Shown one piece after another: positions 1 through 13,500 of a stretch of 64,000 nt of DNA (within the stretch, counting starts at the first letter, position 1; every line of letters starts with the position of its first letter). Origin of the DNA: Lepisosteus oculatus (lineage: Eukaryota; Chordata; Actinopteri; Semionotiformes; Lepisosteidae); contig NC_090697.1 in assembly GCF_040954835.1 (NCBI RefSeq), forward strand, positions 694,501 to 758,500, given 5' to 3'. A program made the position numbers and the translations under genes. The notes under the pieces were generated by a model, which did no database searches, was not told the origin of the DNA, and saw only the letters and a list, made by a program, of their open reading frames with translations.

Positions 1-3000
1 AACACAACACAAATGAGTAAGCGGATCAGTTTCTTTCATGGGATGGTCACTCTGCAAAAATTGAGGAAGCACATGAACATCCCCTTTCAAGAGCAATATC
101 TTCCCACATTTCATTGTTTACAATTCAAACTTCAAAATAAAAATCCTCTTTTCACTGTCTGTACGAGTAATAATAAACAGGAAATTTCTGTTGAGAGTAA
201 TGGAAGCACAATAACAAAAACTGCCCTTGAAGCAAAAATACATTAAAATCTATTTGCCTTAATCACTAATTGACAAAAAAAGAAAAGAAAAATGATCAAA
301 TGATTTCTAAAAAAAAAAGAAGAGATGACAGAATGTCAATTCAAAATGACAAGTTCTATTGTACAAGGTGTTTTGTGTAAATTAAAACAGTGCTCTGATG
401 TACATATATGATCCTGTTCTAGGTAGGAGCAAGACATAGAGAACATCATAATTAAAACAATCATCAGCAGGATGATGTTTCGTGTATACTACTCAATATT
501 ATTGATCTAGTGAACATGCATATCAGTACATACCTATCATGAAAACAACAGAAGCACAGATTTTAAACAGAATCACTTTCCTTCAAGGGCCTGAGGAACT
601 GCTTCAAGACCCATGTCTCACATGTGCACATGTTCTCCCCACTGCTGTCTACACTAAACTGGGTTAGTTAAGAGTAACCCCCATCACACTTCCTGTGGAG
701 GTGCTCCAGACTCTCAGCCCCCTTTCATCTTCTAATCTGGTTTGAGCAGGAAATCCATTTGAAATTGGTTGCTCAAATTAGCTTTGCCTGTGCCAAGCAG
801 ACACTGGGACTTGCTAACGTTTCTAATGTCATCCAGCTGTGCTGTTTGTTGCAGCCACTGGATTTCCAGATCTACATCAGGCGAATACAGTTCTAACACA
901 TTTACTGAACTTTTTCTTCTGAAAATCTCCTAACTGAAAGAGAAAACATGCATGGCACACTCCTACATTTAACTGATATTTAGTGATATTTTTTTAAAAG
1001 CAGAGACTGAAATTCCAAAATGCCAGACACAGTCAAACACAAAGTAGTTTCACTTATTCCAAAATGCTTTATTTAAGAAAGTGTTACTATACATGATGGA
1101 GGACAACAGAACTACAGCCTACTGTACTCAAGCACGAGTCCAGAAAGGGTTAGGGTGTGGGTGTGGTGTACAGGATTCTTCTCCATACTGTAGGTCCAAC
1201 TTCTTCATGTTCCTTTACAGCTCACACAATGACCCAGTTCCCTGCTGTCACCTCACCTGAACCTGTTTAGCTCTGAACAGAGAAGACTGCATGGAGACCT
1301 AATTCCAGTATTCAAAATCACCAACAACATCAGCAAAATCCACTTAAGAATCGGAAGTGAAACAAAAGCCAGAGAAAACAAACGCAAGCTACAGGTGGGA
1401 CGAGAATTTGAAAGTGAGAACAAGAGTCTTATTTCAAGAAAAAGCTAGATGTCTTCCTCAGATCACTTAATTACAAGCAACTGTACAAATTGGAAGAGCA
1501 GCATTACTTCCTCTTGTCTGCAATCTTTCTCGTGTCCTTACATTCTGAATTCTTCACAGTGACATGATGAGACGCCCGGGAGACAGAGCTCAGATCTGAA
1601 TATGTAAACTGTCCTCCAAGCAATGTGCCAGAGATACTATAGTCTGAGCACGCTTAATCAGAGGAAAGGCTTTCTGAGCATTTCACAAAGTCTCTTGGTG
1701 TGGAGACAGTGTGGCCTTGATTATTAGTGACTGATACTTTGCTGGCTGTAGCTCAGGGCTGATGGAAATAAGGGCAGGAGGATTAAGCCATCTCACCCTA
1801 ATCACCTCCCCCAGGACACACACATACTGTACAGCCCGTCCCAACAAAGTCTGTCACCTGCAGCATCTCTAACAGGGACTCTTAGCATGCGCTGTAGAAG
1901 ACGTACAAAAACAGTCATCAGAAAACTTGCGAAAACTTGCTGTAAAAAAAGATCATTTTTCTCAAGTCAATACAAGTATTACAAACATTTTTTTGTGAAC
2001 GCAGTGCAGCCCTATTTTGACTTTTAACAGGAAAACTAATTTTAAGTCACCACAAAAATAACGTTGGTTTCCTCTACTCAGAAATGACCCTCTCCCCTTT
2101 GCCCTTTTCGACCCGGGGGGCTGGACTTCATTCCCTGATCAGCACAGCTAGTGAAAAGCAAGAACGACATGGCTGCAGCCAATACTTGTGTCCAACACTT
2201 TATTCTGCGGTGATATGAAATGAACCAACTAAAACACAGAAACCTTCATAAAATATTCCTCCAGCTTATGTTTCACCTCATGTCAAGCAACGCATTTTAC
2301 CACCTGAAAACCGCAAAGCGCTCAAATTAAATCTAGCTGTACAAGAAAAGTTGATAAATGATTAACTACACATATGGTGCAACTGACTGTAAAAACAACA
2401 CTGTTGCTTTTACTACTATACTATTTACTATAATAGCACTTATTTAAAAAAAACATCAGTCCTTAGTGCTGTGTGAAAACTAGTCTAGTCTTGGTTTTAT
2501 TGGTAATTCCCCCCAAAATCATTTGAAGATCAACTTTAAAAGGGCCTGAAGGTACTATCTTAAGAGCTAGGTTTTAGATGACCGAAACCTAACACTAAAT
2601 ATTAACACTGAAACCTAGCTTATTTCACTTACGTATCTGTGATTTAGAGTCCCCTATATATTTGTAATGAAAAAACATTAGTTAATTTAAAAAGCATACA
2701 TTGTAAAGACTTATTGATCAACAAGCACAACCCACTGCAGTTCAAATAAACAGAGTAACTAACACGAGGGTGTCTGTGGACTCTTTCTGCTGGTCTCATT
2801 AATTTCAAGGTGCCATCTAAATAAAGAGACTGAAATAGTCAACGGTGATTTCCACACACAACTCAAACTGAAAGTAACAGAGGCCTGCTTGTGTGCCAGT
2901 TGAAGATGTAAATTCAGCGTCAAGTTTTCTCGTGTTCTGAAGTAAAATAAAGCCCCGAAGACCCGCTAAGAGATCTTAATTTAAACCATTTATTTATTAT

Positions 3001-3099
3001 ATAAAATAAATAATTAATGCCCCAATAATAAATTTACCATAGCGAGCATTTTATATTGCTCTGTAAGCGTATCCTCAGTCCCATACATTTAAAGCATGC
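1..3099. other. AT-rich non-coding sequence, probably CEP85L intron 1
   Basis: No open frame with recognisable protein content on either strand, no tandem array and no transposon signature that I can name. Because the putative CEP85L exon has a splice donor pointing left, this stretch is best read as the start of its intron 1. Any regulatory elements are not visible by eye. Confidence 0.5.
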
Positions 3100-3221
3100 G
3101 TTCTGCACGTATTTAACACGTAAAACGCCCCATGTATTTTGCCGTCGATAGCGACAGGCGCGCTCCCTGTCACAGCCTGCAGACAAAGAACACGCGTCGC
3201 CGGACGGACTGTGACGGGCTG

Positions 3222-3367
3222 TCCGAGCCGCAACAAAATGCATCATCACTTCTCTCAAAGAAACACTGCTGCCCGAGCCGCAACAAAATGCATCATCACT
3301 TCTCTCAAAGAAACACTGCTGCCCGAGCCGCAACAAAATGCATCATCACTTCTCTCAAAGAAACAGT
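3222..3367. repeat. 50-bp tandem repeat, about 2.9 copies
   Basis: Three head-to-tail copies of a 50-bp unit, each containing GAGCCGCAACAAAATGCATC and then CTCTCAAAGAAACA. The shared GAGCCG occurs at 3,225, 3,275 and 3,325, giving an exact period of 50. The copies are almost identical, so the array is young. It lies on the intron-1 side of the CpG island. 50 is not a multiple of 3, so it shifts frame at every unit and is not coding. Confidence 0.9.
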
Positions 3368-3812
3368 GGCTAACATTCACGTGGCAGCAGATGTGAGCCC
3401 GTGCGGACTCACACAGCCTCTGGCTTCACACAGCACCGCGACCCACACCACGTCTCGCCATCGGCTCCACTCTGACGCAGGCCAGCTACATTATTACACC
3501 GAGTACGCGTTCCCTGTTACAGGCTGAGCTGCATGGACAGCAGGCATGCTTAAAATTATCTGCCGATACTTAGGGAATTCTGAAAGGGTTTACACCACGA
3601 TGATTTATCCGCGTTTTGTTCCTAAAATCACAGATTAGCATTCAAAGTATTATCACTGCAACAACTTCAATATACTCTGATAAAACTCCATATTTAAGGT
3701 CCGAGTACAGTATGCGGTACATTTAAATGTCGATTAAAATGCATTAATTTCAGAAACCCAATCCTGCCACAATGTCCTTCTTAAGAATTATTTTTAGAAA
3801 TAAAAACTTTAC

Positions 3813-3867
3813 CTGCTTTGTAGTTATCAAAGCCATCTTCGTAATCAGAGGCGACTCTCCCCCACAT
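3813..3867 (-). CDS. CEP85L: Putative CEP85L first coding exon
   Basis: A short first coding exon reading MWGRVASDYEDGFDNYKA plus one base of the next codon, followed by a strong splice donor (G|GTAAAG) at 3,812. The MWGR start matches the N-terminus that I recall for CEP85L, a coiled-coil centrosomal protein. The location also fits: in vertebrates CEP85L lies beyond the 3' end of MCM9 in the same orientation, and this ATG sits inside a CpG-rich island. The exon ends in phase 1; the next exon is outside the window to the left. Only four residues really match the family, so the name leans on synteny. Overlapping long open frames on both strands here are an effect of the CpG-rich composition. 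Confidence 0.5.
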
Positions 3868-4450
3868 TGTAGTTTGCGCGATGGCTCGATTGCGGTGGTA
3901 CAACCGAGGGGCAATTCCAGCCGACAGCAGGCAAGCGCAACCCAGGGATCTGGAAGCAAACCGCTAACTGCAGCCCATGTTTCGGTGTGGCGAGCGGACG
4001 GTCCACCGTTTGAGGAACCCGGTTTTCGTGAGATAAGCGTTTCAGACAATCCCAGAAAATCGGAAACCGTCTCTTTCAGGGCTGTAATCTGGGTACCACG
4101 CACGGCGCATTCGCTGGCTACTGTAATCCGAGGATGTGATCTCACGGCCACAGCCGCTCCGGCGTCTCCGGGGAAGGCTCAATCAGAGCACTGTCTCCTC
4201 CCACACCGCTCAAAACTGACGGAGAAAGAGCAGCACCACGACCAACAGGAAACAAGCTGTCGGTTCATGGAGAGCACATTCGCGCACGCAGAGCGCCCGT
4301 CTCCTCTCGTCTCCTTGGCGGGAGGAGAGCCTGCCCGAACCGCAACCAGGTGATGTTTGTGACGCTACGGTTGCGTTTCAGGGCGTCACGCTCGCGTTCC
4401 CCAGCTCTCGATTACTGTAAGGCGTGAGGCGCGCTCAAAATAGCAGCTCG

Positions 4451-5880
4451 TATTGCAAAATATCGCACTGCCCGACCACCGACCAGCCAAGTGTTTAACT
4501 ACATGGAAATAAATTAAATTGTCATTTAACAAACGTGATCCAGACTATGTTGGGTTATTCTGCAGCTACACTATTCCGTCTATAATGTTAAGGAGCATAC
4601 TAACTACATTATTATTTCAAGGCAATTTACAAATTACACAATGTATATTCTAACATCATAACATTGTTTTAAGTAGTTATTAAACATTGAATGTGTTTGT
4701 GATTTCCTATCTTTGAAAATGTGTAGAAACGCTCGTGAAAAGAAATCTAAGACTGAATTAGGTGTAACGCATTGTCCTTTCCTAATTTGCTGGAAAATGA
4801 TAGATATGGCGAAGAAATGTTGATTTCCCCGTTCACCTGTAAAATCCATGAAATCGAAAGCATAAAAAATAAATTAAAAACATTTGCTGAATAAAAAGGG
4901 CTGTGGGAGTGTGGAACAAGCTACCCTAGCCCTGCTGTTGAACCCGATATCCCGCTTCTTTCACATAATAGCCGGCTGCAGTCCTTTGATTAATTTCCTA
5001 CCTAAATACTGAACCAAATAGCGTCTTCTCGTTTTATCTAAACAGATTTATCAACGTAGGTTCAAAAGGAGTGAATACAGAAGTGACTAGATTAATACAA
5101 GTTTGATGACCGTCCTTTTTGATACAATTTTGCAAGTGTTTTGTTTTGCATTATTTCGAAATTCTCCAATTCCCGGTGTAAAAAAAGAGCTGAAATTGAC
5201 CCAGGTTTATTTAAAGACAAGACAGGATTTCTCTGCTGTGACCTGATGAGCTTGCAGCTCGTCTTGAATAACCCCTTGGTCAGACACTGGAGTACAGTAC
5301 CTGCTGTAGGCTTTCCAGTGAACTGCAGCGCACACGGCTCATCCTGCACCGTCCCCGGGGTCGTGCTCTGTGACCGCTTCGCACTTGGTCCTGTTTCATC
5401 GTTAAACAGCGCCTATCCACATGTCAAATACTATATTCGAAACTGCTTTGAAAGGTAATTACACGAGATAGCTGCATTTAATTACCGCTACAACGTGTTT
5501 TATAAACTAAACATTCCAAAACATAAATCAGCTTAATATGCGACCTGCAACCAATACAGTACGTATTTTCAGTTCAACCATTTGAAATGTACTTTTTTTT
5601 TACTTGTTCAAAAACTGTTTGACCGTTGAGAAGCAAGATTGGGAACTTGCGGTTCTTTCTTTTAGTTAAAATGAATTTCTTGTCTAGGAGAACTACCAAT
5701 GTCAATCAACCACAATCATGATTTAGCTATAATCTATTCCTTAAATCTTATTATATTTATGCTCTATAGTCCAGTTTCTACAATTTTCTTTCCAGAACAA
5801 CATAAACATAACTTAATACTGTAGTACTTTCAACACATTTATTAAAATAACAAATAACATGCCCTACTAAAATATTAGAG
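4451..5880. other. Intergenic, nothing recognised
   Basis: AT-rich sequence upstream of the putative CEP85L promoter. Short open frames around 5,092-5,458 overlap on both strands and have no recognisable domain. No repeat family is recognised. Confidence 0.5.
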
Positions 5881-5886
5881 AACAGT

Positions 5887-6115
5887 ATGTTCCTCATTAG
5901 TGCATGCAGGGCACACTCAGACACGCACCAGGGCCAGTTTTCCCAGAAGCCAGTGAACCTAACAGGTTCTCCCTGGATTGTGGGAGGAAACCAGAGGACC
6001 CAGAGGAAACCCACACAAACACAGAGAACGTACAAACTCAACACAGACAGCACCACAGGTCTGGAATTGAGCCCAGGGCCACAGCAATGCTAACCACTGC
6101 ATCACCTTGCCACCC
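5887..6115 (+). repeat. Dispersed fish repeat, 3' half
   Basis: Contains the hallmark phrases TGTGGGAGGAAACCAGAGGA and GAGGAAACCCACACAAACAC, typical of a repeat spread through many fish genomes. The 5' half of the same family, with the hallmark CCAGTACAGGGTCACAGGGG, is seen separately at 30,710-30,940. The open frames across it on both strands are by-products of the repeat. Confidence 0.7.
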
Positions 6116-7727
6116 ATTAGAGACCCATTCTCCCTAAAGGAGCTGAAATGGCACAGTTTTCCATGACTCCTGAGGACTGTAAAGTAATCGTCAATCAGGC
6201 CGTTCATTGGTGTTCTTTGGGAATGGAGCCTGATGTGTTTACTGGTGTACAAGCCTGTGGTGAGTCACTGAAGGAAGCATCACATCTGACTAATGTGTCA
6301 GTTCTGACTTGAGGGTTTATTGACAGGAACTGACATGAAACACAAACCACCAACAGAAAGTGGAACTGGGTCTTGAAGACAAACTTGAGTCAAAGGGATA
6401 GACTCTTCCTGTCTTGTGAGACAACCACTGAAAAATTTCATATTTCCACTAAGCTGACCTCTGTGAATGTCCAGAAATTTCCAGCACATTGCAGGTGTAA
6501 TTGACATTTTAGGAGCACCTTACCAGTTTTTTGGGGGTTGTTTGGGAGGATATTCTGTACTGTTTTAGGAGGCGATACTAAAACCATACTGTACATAAGT
6601 CAAATACTACAAGTAAAAGAGACTGATTAGTGGTTTCCTTCCTTGACAAAAAAGAGTAAAGCATTTTAGATTACGCTGTGCCACTGGCCCATCTGCAGTT
6701 AATAATCTGGGAAGAGCTTTAAGAAAAATTGCCAGCTGAGAAAGTGGGCACTAGGACAATGTTCTCATTCCTATTGTACTCCCGGAGATTGGAGTCACTC
6801 ACGTCATGCTCCTGCCCTCAGTGCTGGTGAAGACAGAGAACAGAGGCAGCACACTGGCGCTTATGACACCTCAGCTCATTTGCAGCCTCAGCACCAGTTT
6901 CGTTTATCAGAATGCAGTCACAGCTCTCCAGGCACTACCTTGCCTGCTCTAATAAGGACACTGCGATAGAGCGATTTCAAGCTCAAGCTGGTTCAGCCTT
7001 TCTTCTCTGTGGAAATTAGCGGGTGGGTACTGGAAATGCACAGAAGCAGATTAACAAGAAGTTATTCGTTCATTGCCTACTGGACATTTTACTAATAACA
7101 TAAATAGGAACATTTGCATTTGACAGGAGCTCATTCAGACCTTCTAACCTGTCTGGTAATCTCCCTCATTACCAGGCAATCAGTGTGATCTAGCGAAGAG
7201 CAGTTTCCCTCAATACTGTCCCCTGAGCTAATGATATAATAACATAAAACAAATGAAAGAATGATCTGTCTTAAACCATATTTGAGTAGTTATAGCGTAA
7301 TACATGACTTCTTAAATCCTTGTTTTAATTCTATGAAGGCCTTTTTTATTTTATATTTGTGATCATCAGTGGAAGTAAAAGCTATTATTTCAGTTTTTTT
7401 TCTTCCGTTCTAATCTTTTCATCACAAAACAATGACCTACACAGAGGTTCTGTAGGTTTATATGACACTGATTGTTTCAGAGGCAAGTGTTTCCCGTAGC
7501 ACCCTTTATAATAGAAAAAATAAAGGAACCAATTTACAAGAGGGGAAGCCGAATATATGAGGTCAAACTTCCATGTGATAGAATGAGGTAGCAAATCAGC
7601 AGATTTCGGTACAGTAGAATTTTTTGTCAAAATTCATCAATTATAATTAAATGCTCTGGACCAGTAATTAATGTTTTAAAGTCACAGAAAGGGACTCACA
7701 AATAAAGCAAAGAGGCACTGCTGGATA
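6116..7727. other. Intergenic, nothing recognised
   Basis: No gene or named repeat is visible. Small open frames at 6,298-6,507 and 7,385-7,630 on the minus strand lack codon bias or recognisable motifs. Confidence 0.45.
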
Positions 7728-7983
7728 TGATAAGATAACTTTATCAGCCATATACAATTTCTTGCATTAGGAATTTGTCTTTTCATAGACCCCAGCTTGT
7801 TCTCCATGAGACACACTGACAGGGAGAGAAGCTGGGGGTCAGAGCTCAGGGTCAGCCATTTATACAGCGCCCCTGGAGCAGTTGGAGTTAAGAGTAGGAT
7901 TCCTCTGCCAGCCACAGGATTTAAACCAGCAACCTTTCAGCCACAGGCACAGATCTTTAGCTACAGAGCCACCGCACCACCCA
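7728..7983 (-). repeat. tRNA-derived SINE, minus orientation
   Basis: The reverse complement starts with a Pol III A-box-like block near 7,983, followed by a B-box-like block (GGTTGCTGGTTTAAATCC) near 7,915-7,932. It ends at 7,728 with the tail phrase GTATATGGCTGATAAAGTTA. It pairs with the copy at 8,467-8,733 in the opposite orientation; the same family leaves a tail fragment at 25,135-25,187. The internal body carries the shared words for this SINE (CTCCATGAGACACA, CAGCGCCCCTGGAGCAGTT). The element is diverged and not expected to be active. Confidence 0.7.
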
Positions 7984-8466
7984 CAAATATGAGAAATATA
8001 TAATAAATAACACAAGGAATGAAAGTATACGGTATACAATAGGTACAGTAACTACTGTACATGAAAATCAACAGCTCCTTTACAAGGCTAGTGACGAACA
8101 TATTGTGCAATCCAATGAGTACAAGAAACATAAAAGAGATGGAGAAGTATCTATGTTAAGCCACCCTGGAGTAGTTATTGCATACATTTTCACTCCTTGG
8201 TTCCTTGTTTTAATTCTCTGAAGGCCTTTTTATATTTTGTACTTGTTTCTTGCCTCAGAATCTTCCCCTAGTTATGCTGAGGTTTTTTATGTAATTTATA
8301 ATTATTTGTATGTACAGTATATGGTGCCTTTTATAGCATAGGAATTCATATTCTAGGGATCCTCTTCATCCACACTGAAGTGCAGCACCCTGCCCACTAC
8401 ATGGTGCCGTACCGAGTGTGTGTAAGCCCAGAACATCACTACTGCTCCTTGTAAAGAGTGCCTTAG

Positions 8467-8733
8467 GGGATTGTGGTGGCTCTGTGACTAAGGATCTGTG
8501 TCTGTGGCTGGAAGGTTGCTGGTTCACATCCTGCACTCAGCAGAGGAATCCTACTCCATTGGGCCCCTGAGCAAGGCCCTTCACCCTAACTGCTCCAGGG
8601 GTGCTGCATAAGTGGCTGAGCCCCAGTTTCTCTCCCTGTCCTCTGTGTCTCATGGAGCGCAAGTTGGGGTACTAGAAAAGACAAATTCCTAAAACAAGAA
8701 ATTGTATATGGCCAATAAAGTGATCTTATCTTT
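8467..8733 (+). repeat. tRNA-derived SINE, plus orientation
   Basis: Begins with an A-box-like segment (GGTGGCTCTGTGACTAAGG), then a B-box-like segment (GGTTGCTGGTTCACATCC, a diverged GGTTCGAATCC), then the family body. It ends with TATATGGCCAATAAAGTGAT. It lies about 0.5 kb from the inverted copy at 7,728-7,983, so the two could pair as a large hairpin if transcribed together. Confidence 0.75.
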
Positions 8734-10347
8734 AATGAGCTTGGTTTAACATCACAGAAAAACAACAGGAATGAGTGCTTTTCTGATGGCTTAGGACATA
8801 GTTTAGCAACTGAAATCACCCACATTTATTGGTTCCATGTGTACAAGCACAGCAAACATCACAAAAGACAGCCAGACGCAAGTTTCCCTGGTCTAATCAC
8901 AGTAATCACATGGGAACAAAAAACACAACATTACTCAGATGCAAACAAGGAAGCACATTCTGACTACGTCTTTCTGCAAAGAAAACTCTAAGGACTTCAC
9001 AAATGCAACAACTAGTGAAAAGGATATTAAGGAGTTACAGCTGCAGAACTGGATGTCTGATGCTGAGGTCCTCACACATCTGTGTTGTGGTTTTCTTCTT
9101 GGTGGCCAATTGTGCAACACTAACACTATAACTGAAGTAGACTACATGGCATCTCTAAAGTGATATTTTTGTCTCACTTTTGAGACACTAACTTTTAATA
9201 TTTGTTGCAGAGCACAGCAGCTGGACTGTGACTTCAAAATTAACTCAGAAATAGAAACAACAATGTTAATAATAACAAAGTAGACCATGCACAAAAGCTT
9301 TGAACTACCAGTACATAAAATATTCTCCAATTATGATAGTCGAACCTGTATCTTCCCTATATATTGGTTATTGTCGCATAGACATTGATAGCTATTTGAA
9401 ACACTTTATTTTTCTACATATTTACTGAAAAATTCTGAAAGTATAATTATAAAATTAAAATCATATCTTAAAATTTAATTATCTATAGTTAATGGTGTTT
9501 GTGTAATTGTCACTCATTTGGATGTTGTATTAACAGAGAAAAATGTTATTAGTTAATAAAGTGTCTCTTCAATCAAGACATCCTCACTCAGTAGATGTTT
9601 CTAACTATTTTTTCTCTGATCATTTTACAACGTATTTGTACTGTAACATACAAGACTGCTAGCTAATCAGTTCCATTCCTATGTGGGTTTGTGTCATCCA
9701 GGGATGGTATTCAAGCTTTCTAAATAATTATGTACAGAGGGGCATCAGAAAAATGGCAGGATGTTAAATTACTTTACTTATAAGAAAGCTGACAACATCT
9801 GACACAGAGTTAACTGTGTACCTGCTACACAAATTCTAGAAAGCAAGAGCTGATAAGTATCTCACCTATAAGTAATTATCTTACCTATTAACTACTCAGG
9901 TGTTAAAATGACTAGAAAGCATATGGTGCAAAACTGATTTCATGCTCATTGGTATGCAGTGGTGTACGGTGAGCACTCATATCATGTAGATCTTTAATTA
10001 CTCTGGACTTGTCGGAAAACACAAGACAGACTAATTACGGCCAAATAACTGCCAGAAGGCAAAGCTGGGTATGACACTAATATTTAGATTTGCATCTTAA
10101 GATTTTTTTAAAGGAGCACCTGAAACACCTCTCTTTAGCTGTAAAAACCGGTATGTAATCAAACTCAGACTTGTTTTCATAACATATCGGAAAAAAATCC
10201 AAGTTATAATATAATATTTCTAACATTTAGTTCTTCTAATTCCATTCATTTAATCTCTGGTCTTCTTCTTATATTTTTTATCTATTATCACACGTAGTTT
10301 TTACAAGTGTACAGTATAACATATACAGAAATATACAGTTCAGGTAG
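8734..10347. other. Intergenic, nothing recognised
   Basis: AT-rich sequence without a recognisable gene. The open frames around 8,935-9,330 overlap on both strands and show no domain. Confidence 0.45.
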
Positions 10348-10572
10348 GTAGCTGCTTCAGCATGCGTAGTCTTCAAAGGAAGAAGTAATAGGTTTATTCC
10401 ATGCTGAAAAGAGAAGAAAGAAAACACGTTTCGGCCGTGGAACCTTCTTCAGGTATCAACCGAAGAAGGTCTCACCTGAAGAAGACTCCATGGCCAAAAT
10501 GTTGTGTTATCTCTCTACTCTTTTCAGCATGGAATAAACCTATTACTTGTTCCTTTGCAGAAACACATAGTG
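10348..10572. repeat. Fold-back (inverted-arm) repeat, full copy
   Basis: Two long inverted arms flank a short centre. The left arm contains AGGTTTATTCCATGCTGAAA and the right arm its complement, CAGCATGGAATAAACCTATT. Each arm extends roughly 90 bp, and the centre is itself palindromic (CCTTCTTCAGG and CCTGAAGAAG type words). The same element occurs at 24,060-24,265, as a single arm at 36,826-36,902 and as a stub near 62,928. No coding capacity; it is a non-autonomous element of unknown class. Confidence 0.8.
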
Positions 10573-13500
10573 TGAGTATTGGCCCTAGCTGGTGTATCAC
10601 CAATGTTACACAACAAAACAAAGTCAGCTGGCAAGATAACAGGATGTGCTGATCAACATCAGCCATCACATAATTAAACTTCCTGTCTGGAAACACTGTT
10701 CTTGCCTGCAAAACAGACTATTGAGTTAGAGCACTAGTAAAATCGTACTCCAAATAAATAAGACAGCACTAATTTCTAAGTTAAAACTGTTAAATAGTGG
10801 ACATTGTGACATTGCTGTATATTCAATGACACAAGTGTGACATTGCTGTACAGTATATTCTGTTTATCTGTTTACTTTGGATGTAAGGCATGATTTCTCT
10901 TTCACAGAGGAAAGAAGCAGCAAAATCATGCTGTTGATTCTAAAATATATGTCTATTGTTAATTATTGTGAAATATAGGTGTTATTGTTAAAATATAAAT
11001 GATGTAATGCATTATGTCAGTCTTTTCACTTAAGACCTAGAAAAATCTGTTGTTTATTTAAATTCTTCTCTAGTGGTTCGGGATTCTGGCTCTTGATAGA
11101 GATGACCTCACGCCATGAAACAGCAGGGAGTGGGATGTCAGAGCTGCTACATTTTTAAATACAGTACAATCTGCCAGATATTTCCTATCATAATACCCTT
11201 TCTCAGATCAGATTCAAACTGTGGAAAAATTGGATGAGTTTAGTAAGTTTAAAAGGAGGCTATAACTCAAATGTACTGTAGTTGCTTTTATGAAACTTCA
11301 ATTTAATCCAAACTTTTTTTAAAGTAACTCAGATCTTAATATTTAAGTTTAAAATACAGAAGAATGATGTTCTGTATATGCATCAAAAATGCTGTGACTA
11401 AATAAAGGGTACTCAGTGAACGTGATTAAAAATGTTCAGATCTACAGTACGATTATGCTTATATAATTATTTTAACAAGAAATAAATCCAATTAAATGAA
11501 ATCAATTTCAGAGCAAATAAACACTGCAATTATTTCCCTGGTAGACACTGAAAGAGCTATTTGATTTCATTTGGGTAAAATATCCTATCCTTGAGAATAA
11601 AGCATACCTCAATAATAACAGTATGGTGTCATTCTGAACATTTTCATGCCGAGACACATTATAGCAATGGATACTAACTGGATAATGAGCAATCATGTTG
11701 GAGGCTTGAACAGGCAATGAGTCATTTAATTTACATTTAAGAATAACTACTGAGTCTGATATCTCTAGACAGGAGGATCCAAAGAAGAGAACCAAAATAT
11801 CAAAAACACCAGTGTACTACTCTCCAAACAAAGAATCTCAGCTCGTCCAGGCTGTTGTCCTGGGTTGTAGGAGGCATTTTAAAATTAGACAAACCACCTC
11901 TGTTTACTAGTTTTAATTTGCAAGTCTCTGACTTTGGCAAGCATTTTTAAACATTAAACAGACTTGTATCTAACAGGGGTCTGTGTTTTACGGAACGCTG
12001 GCTCTGAATGATACATTAGTTGGATGTTTTATAACATGGCCTCTTTCAACAGATTATCTATTCATTGAACTACCAGTTAATATGGCATTTAATATTGTCT
12101 CTTTCAGATTCATAAAGCTTTATAACATCACAACATTTTTTGTGGAAAAAAAAGGTAAAATTAAGTTTAGGAATCTGCCAGAAGAAACATTTCAGATAAA
12201 ACATTCTGATGTTGAAATCACTTGCATTTGTTTATACAAGCCTTTCATTTCTGTTTTGGTATATAAATTAAATGTGCTTTCTGTTTATTGCTGATTAGTA
12301 TGTTACTCTGAGTTAGTGTTAGAGGTACATATAAAAACAAATTGCTGCAATGTGCAGGCCCAGGTCTCTGCCAGCCCACAGCAGTGCTTATTAGTGGTTT
12401 TAAATATTGGCAATTTGAAGGAAGCCAAGCTGGTTATAAGGGGGGTTGTCTAATTTCAGACACTTTGTGATGTCATATCCTTCAACTTTCATAAGAATAC
12501 TTGTCGCAATATCCCACAAGTCTCTTCTGCAGTTCAAAGTATAAATGCTGTATATATATATATGTTTTATAAGTATAAATGGTGATAGTAAATAATATAT
12601 CACCAAATATTTGGGCACAGATTGTTTCATCATTTTTTGACCAGTCAGCTGATATTTTGCTCACAAAGCCCTGTTTTGCCTTTTTGTCCTCATTACAGTG
12701 ACACGACTTGCACGGCAGCTCACGTACACCCAAAACATTTCCTCTCAGCAGAACGAAATCTCCCAGTCGGCCGTCACAACCTGTCATTTTTTATTTTCCA
12801 TTTGAGCCCCTGCTAAGGTATTTGTGGTACAAACGGGTTCCAGACCATTGTACAAAACAAAGTACAGCTCATTGTTTTGCCTGTAAAATTTTACAATCAC
12901 TGTTTTTGTGCATCTTATCAGCGCTGTACAGCCAGCGAGTTGCTCTGCCCCCCTCCCCCCCATTTCCTTTTCCATTGCCAGGAAATCAATTACTCTGGCT
13001 GACCAGAACACACTCACAGCACTGCCCAGTGGCTCTGCACCTCTGAGGGGTCTCTGGACCAAATACGTCCCTACGCACATCATATACAAAACTCCAAGTT
13101 CAGATCGAAATTCTGAATGTGATTACTTTACTCAACTTGTCTTCATGCTATATATATTTATTATTTCATACATTTCAATGTAAATATACAGTATTGCAAG
13201 AAATGAGAATTTCACGTCAGGAAAAACAAACTTATTTATTAATTAAAATTTTAAAACATAGTTTATAAAGATCACTAAATAGTACCCCTTGAATATAGAA
13301 TACTTTTTATTGTTTAAAAAATATTTTTTCTTCTCTGTCTTGATATTAAGTTTCATCTACCAAGACAATTAAGAAAATCACATATTTTCAAGAAAAAAAG
13401 ACATTTTAAAAGCTCTTAATAGCAGAGTTAGTAACTTACGGGTTTTCTTCATTAGATCCTTAGCTAGCAATGCAGAAGCTCTGTCAGGAAGTGATGGTGG

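Larger units (their letters stand above)
3100..4450 (-). promoter_or_regulatory. CpG-rich promoter region of putative CEP85L
   Basis: This block is much richer in CG dinucleotides than its AT-rich surroundings and covers the putative CEP85L start and upstream sequence. CRE-like TGACG cores occur near 4,361 and 4,385. It is the only clear CpG island in the first 30 kb, as expected for a centrosomal housekeeping gene. The transcription start is not resolved; 5' UTR sequence would run from roughly 4,350 down to 3,868. Confidence 0.55.

Noticed and set aside
3772-4353. 193-codon plus-strand open frame
   Set aside because: It lies in a CpG island, overlaps an open frame on the other strand, has no recognisable domain, and covers the putative CEP85L first exon on the minus strand.
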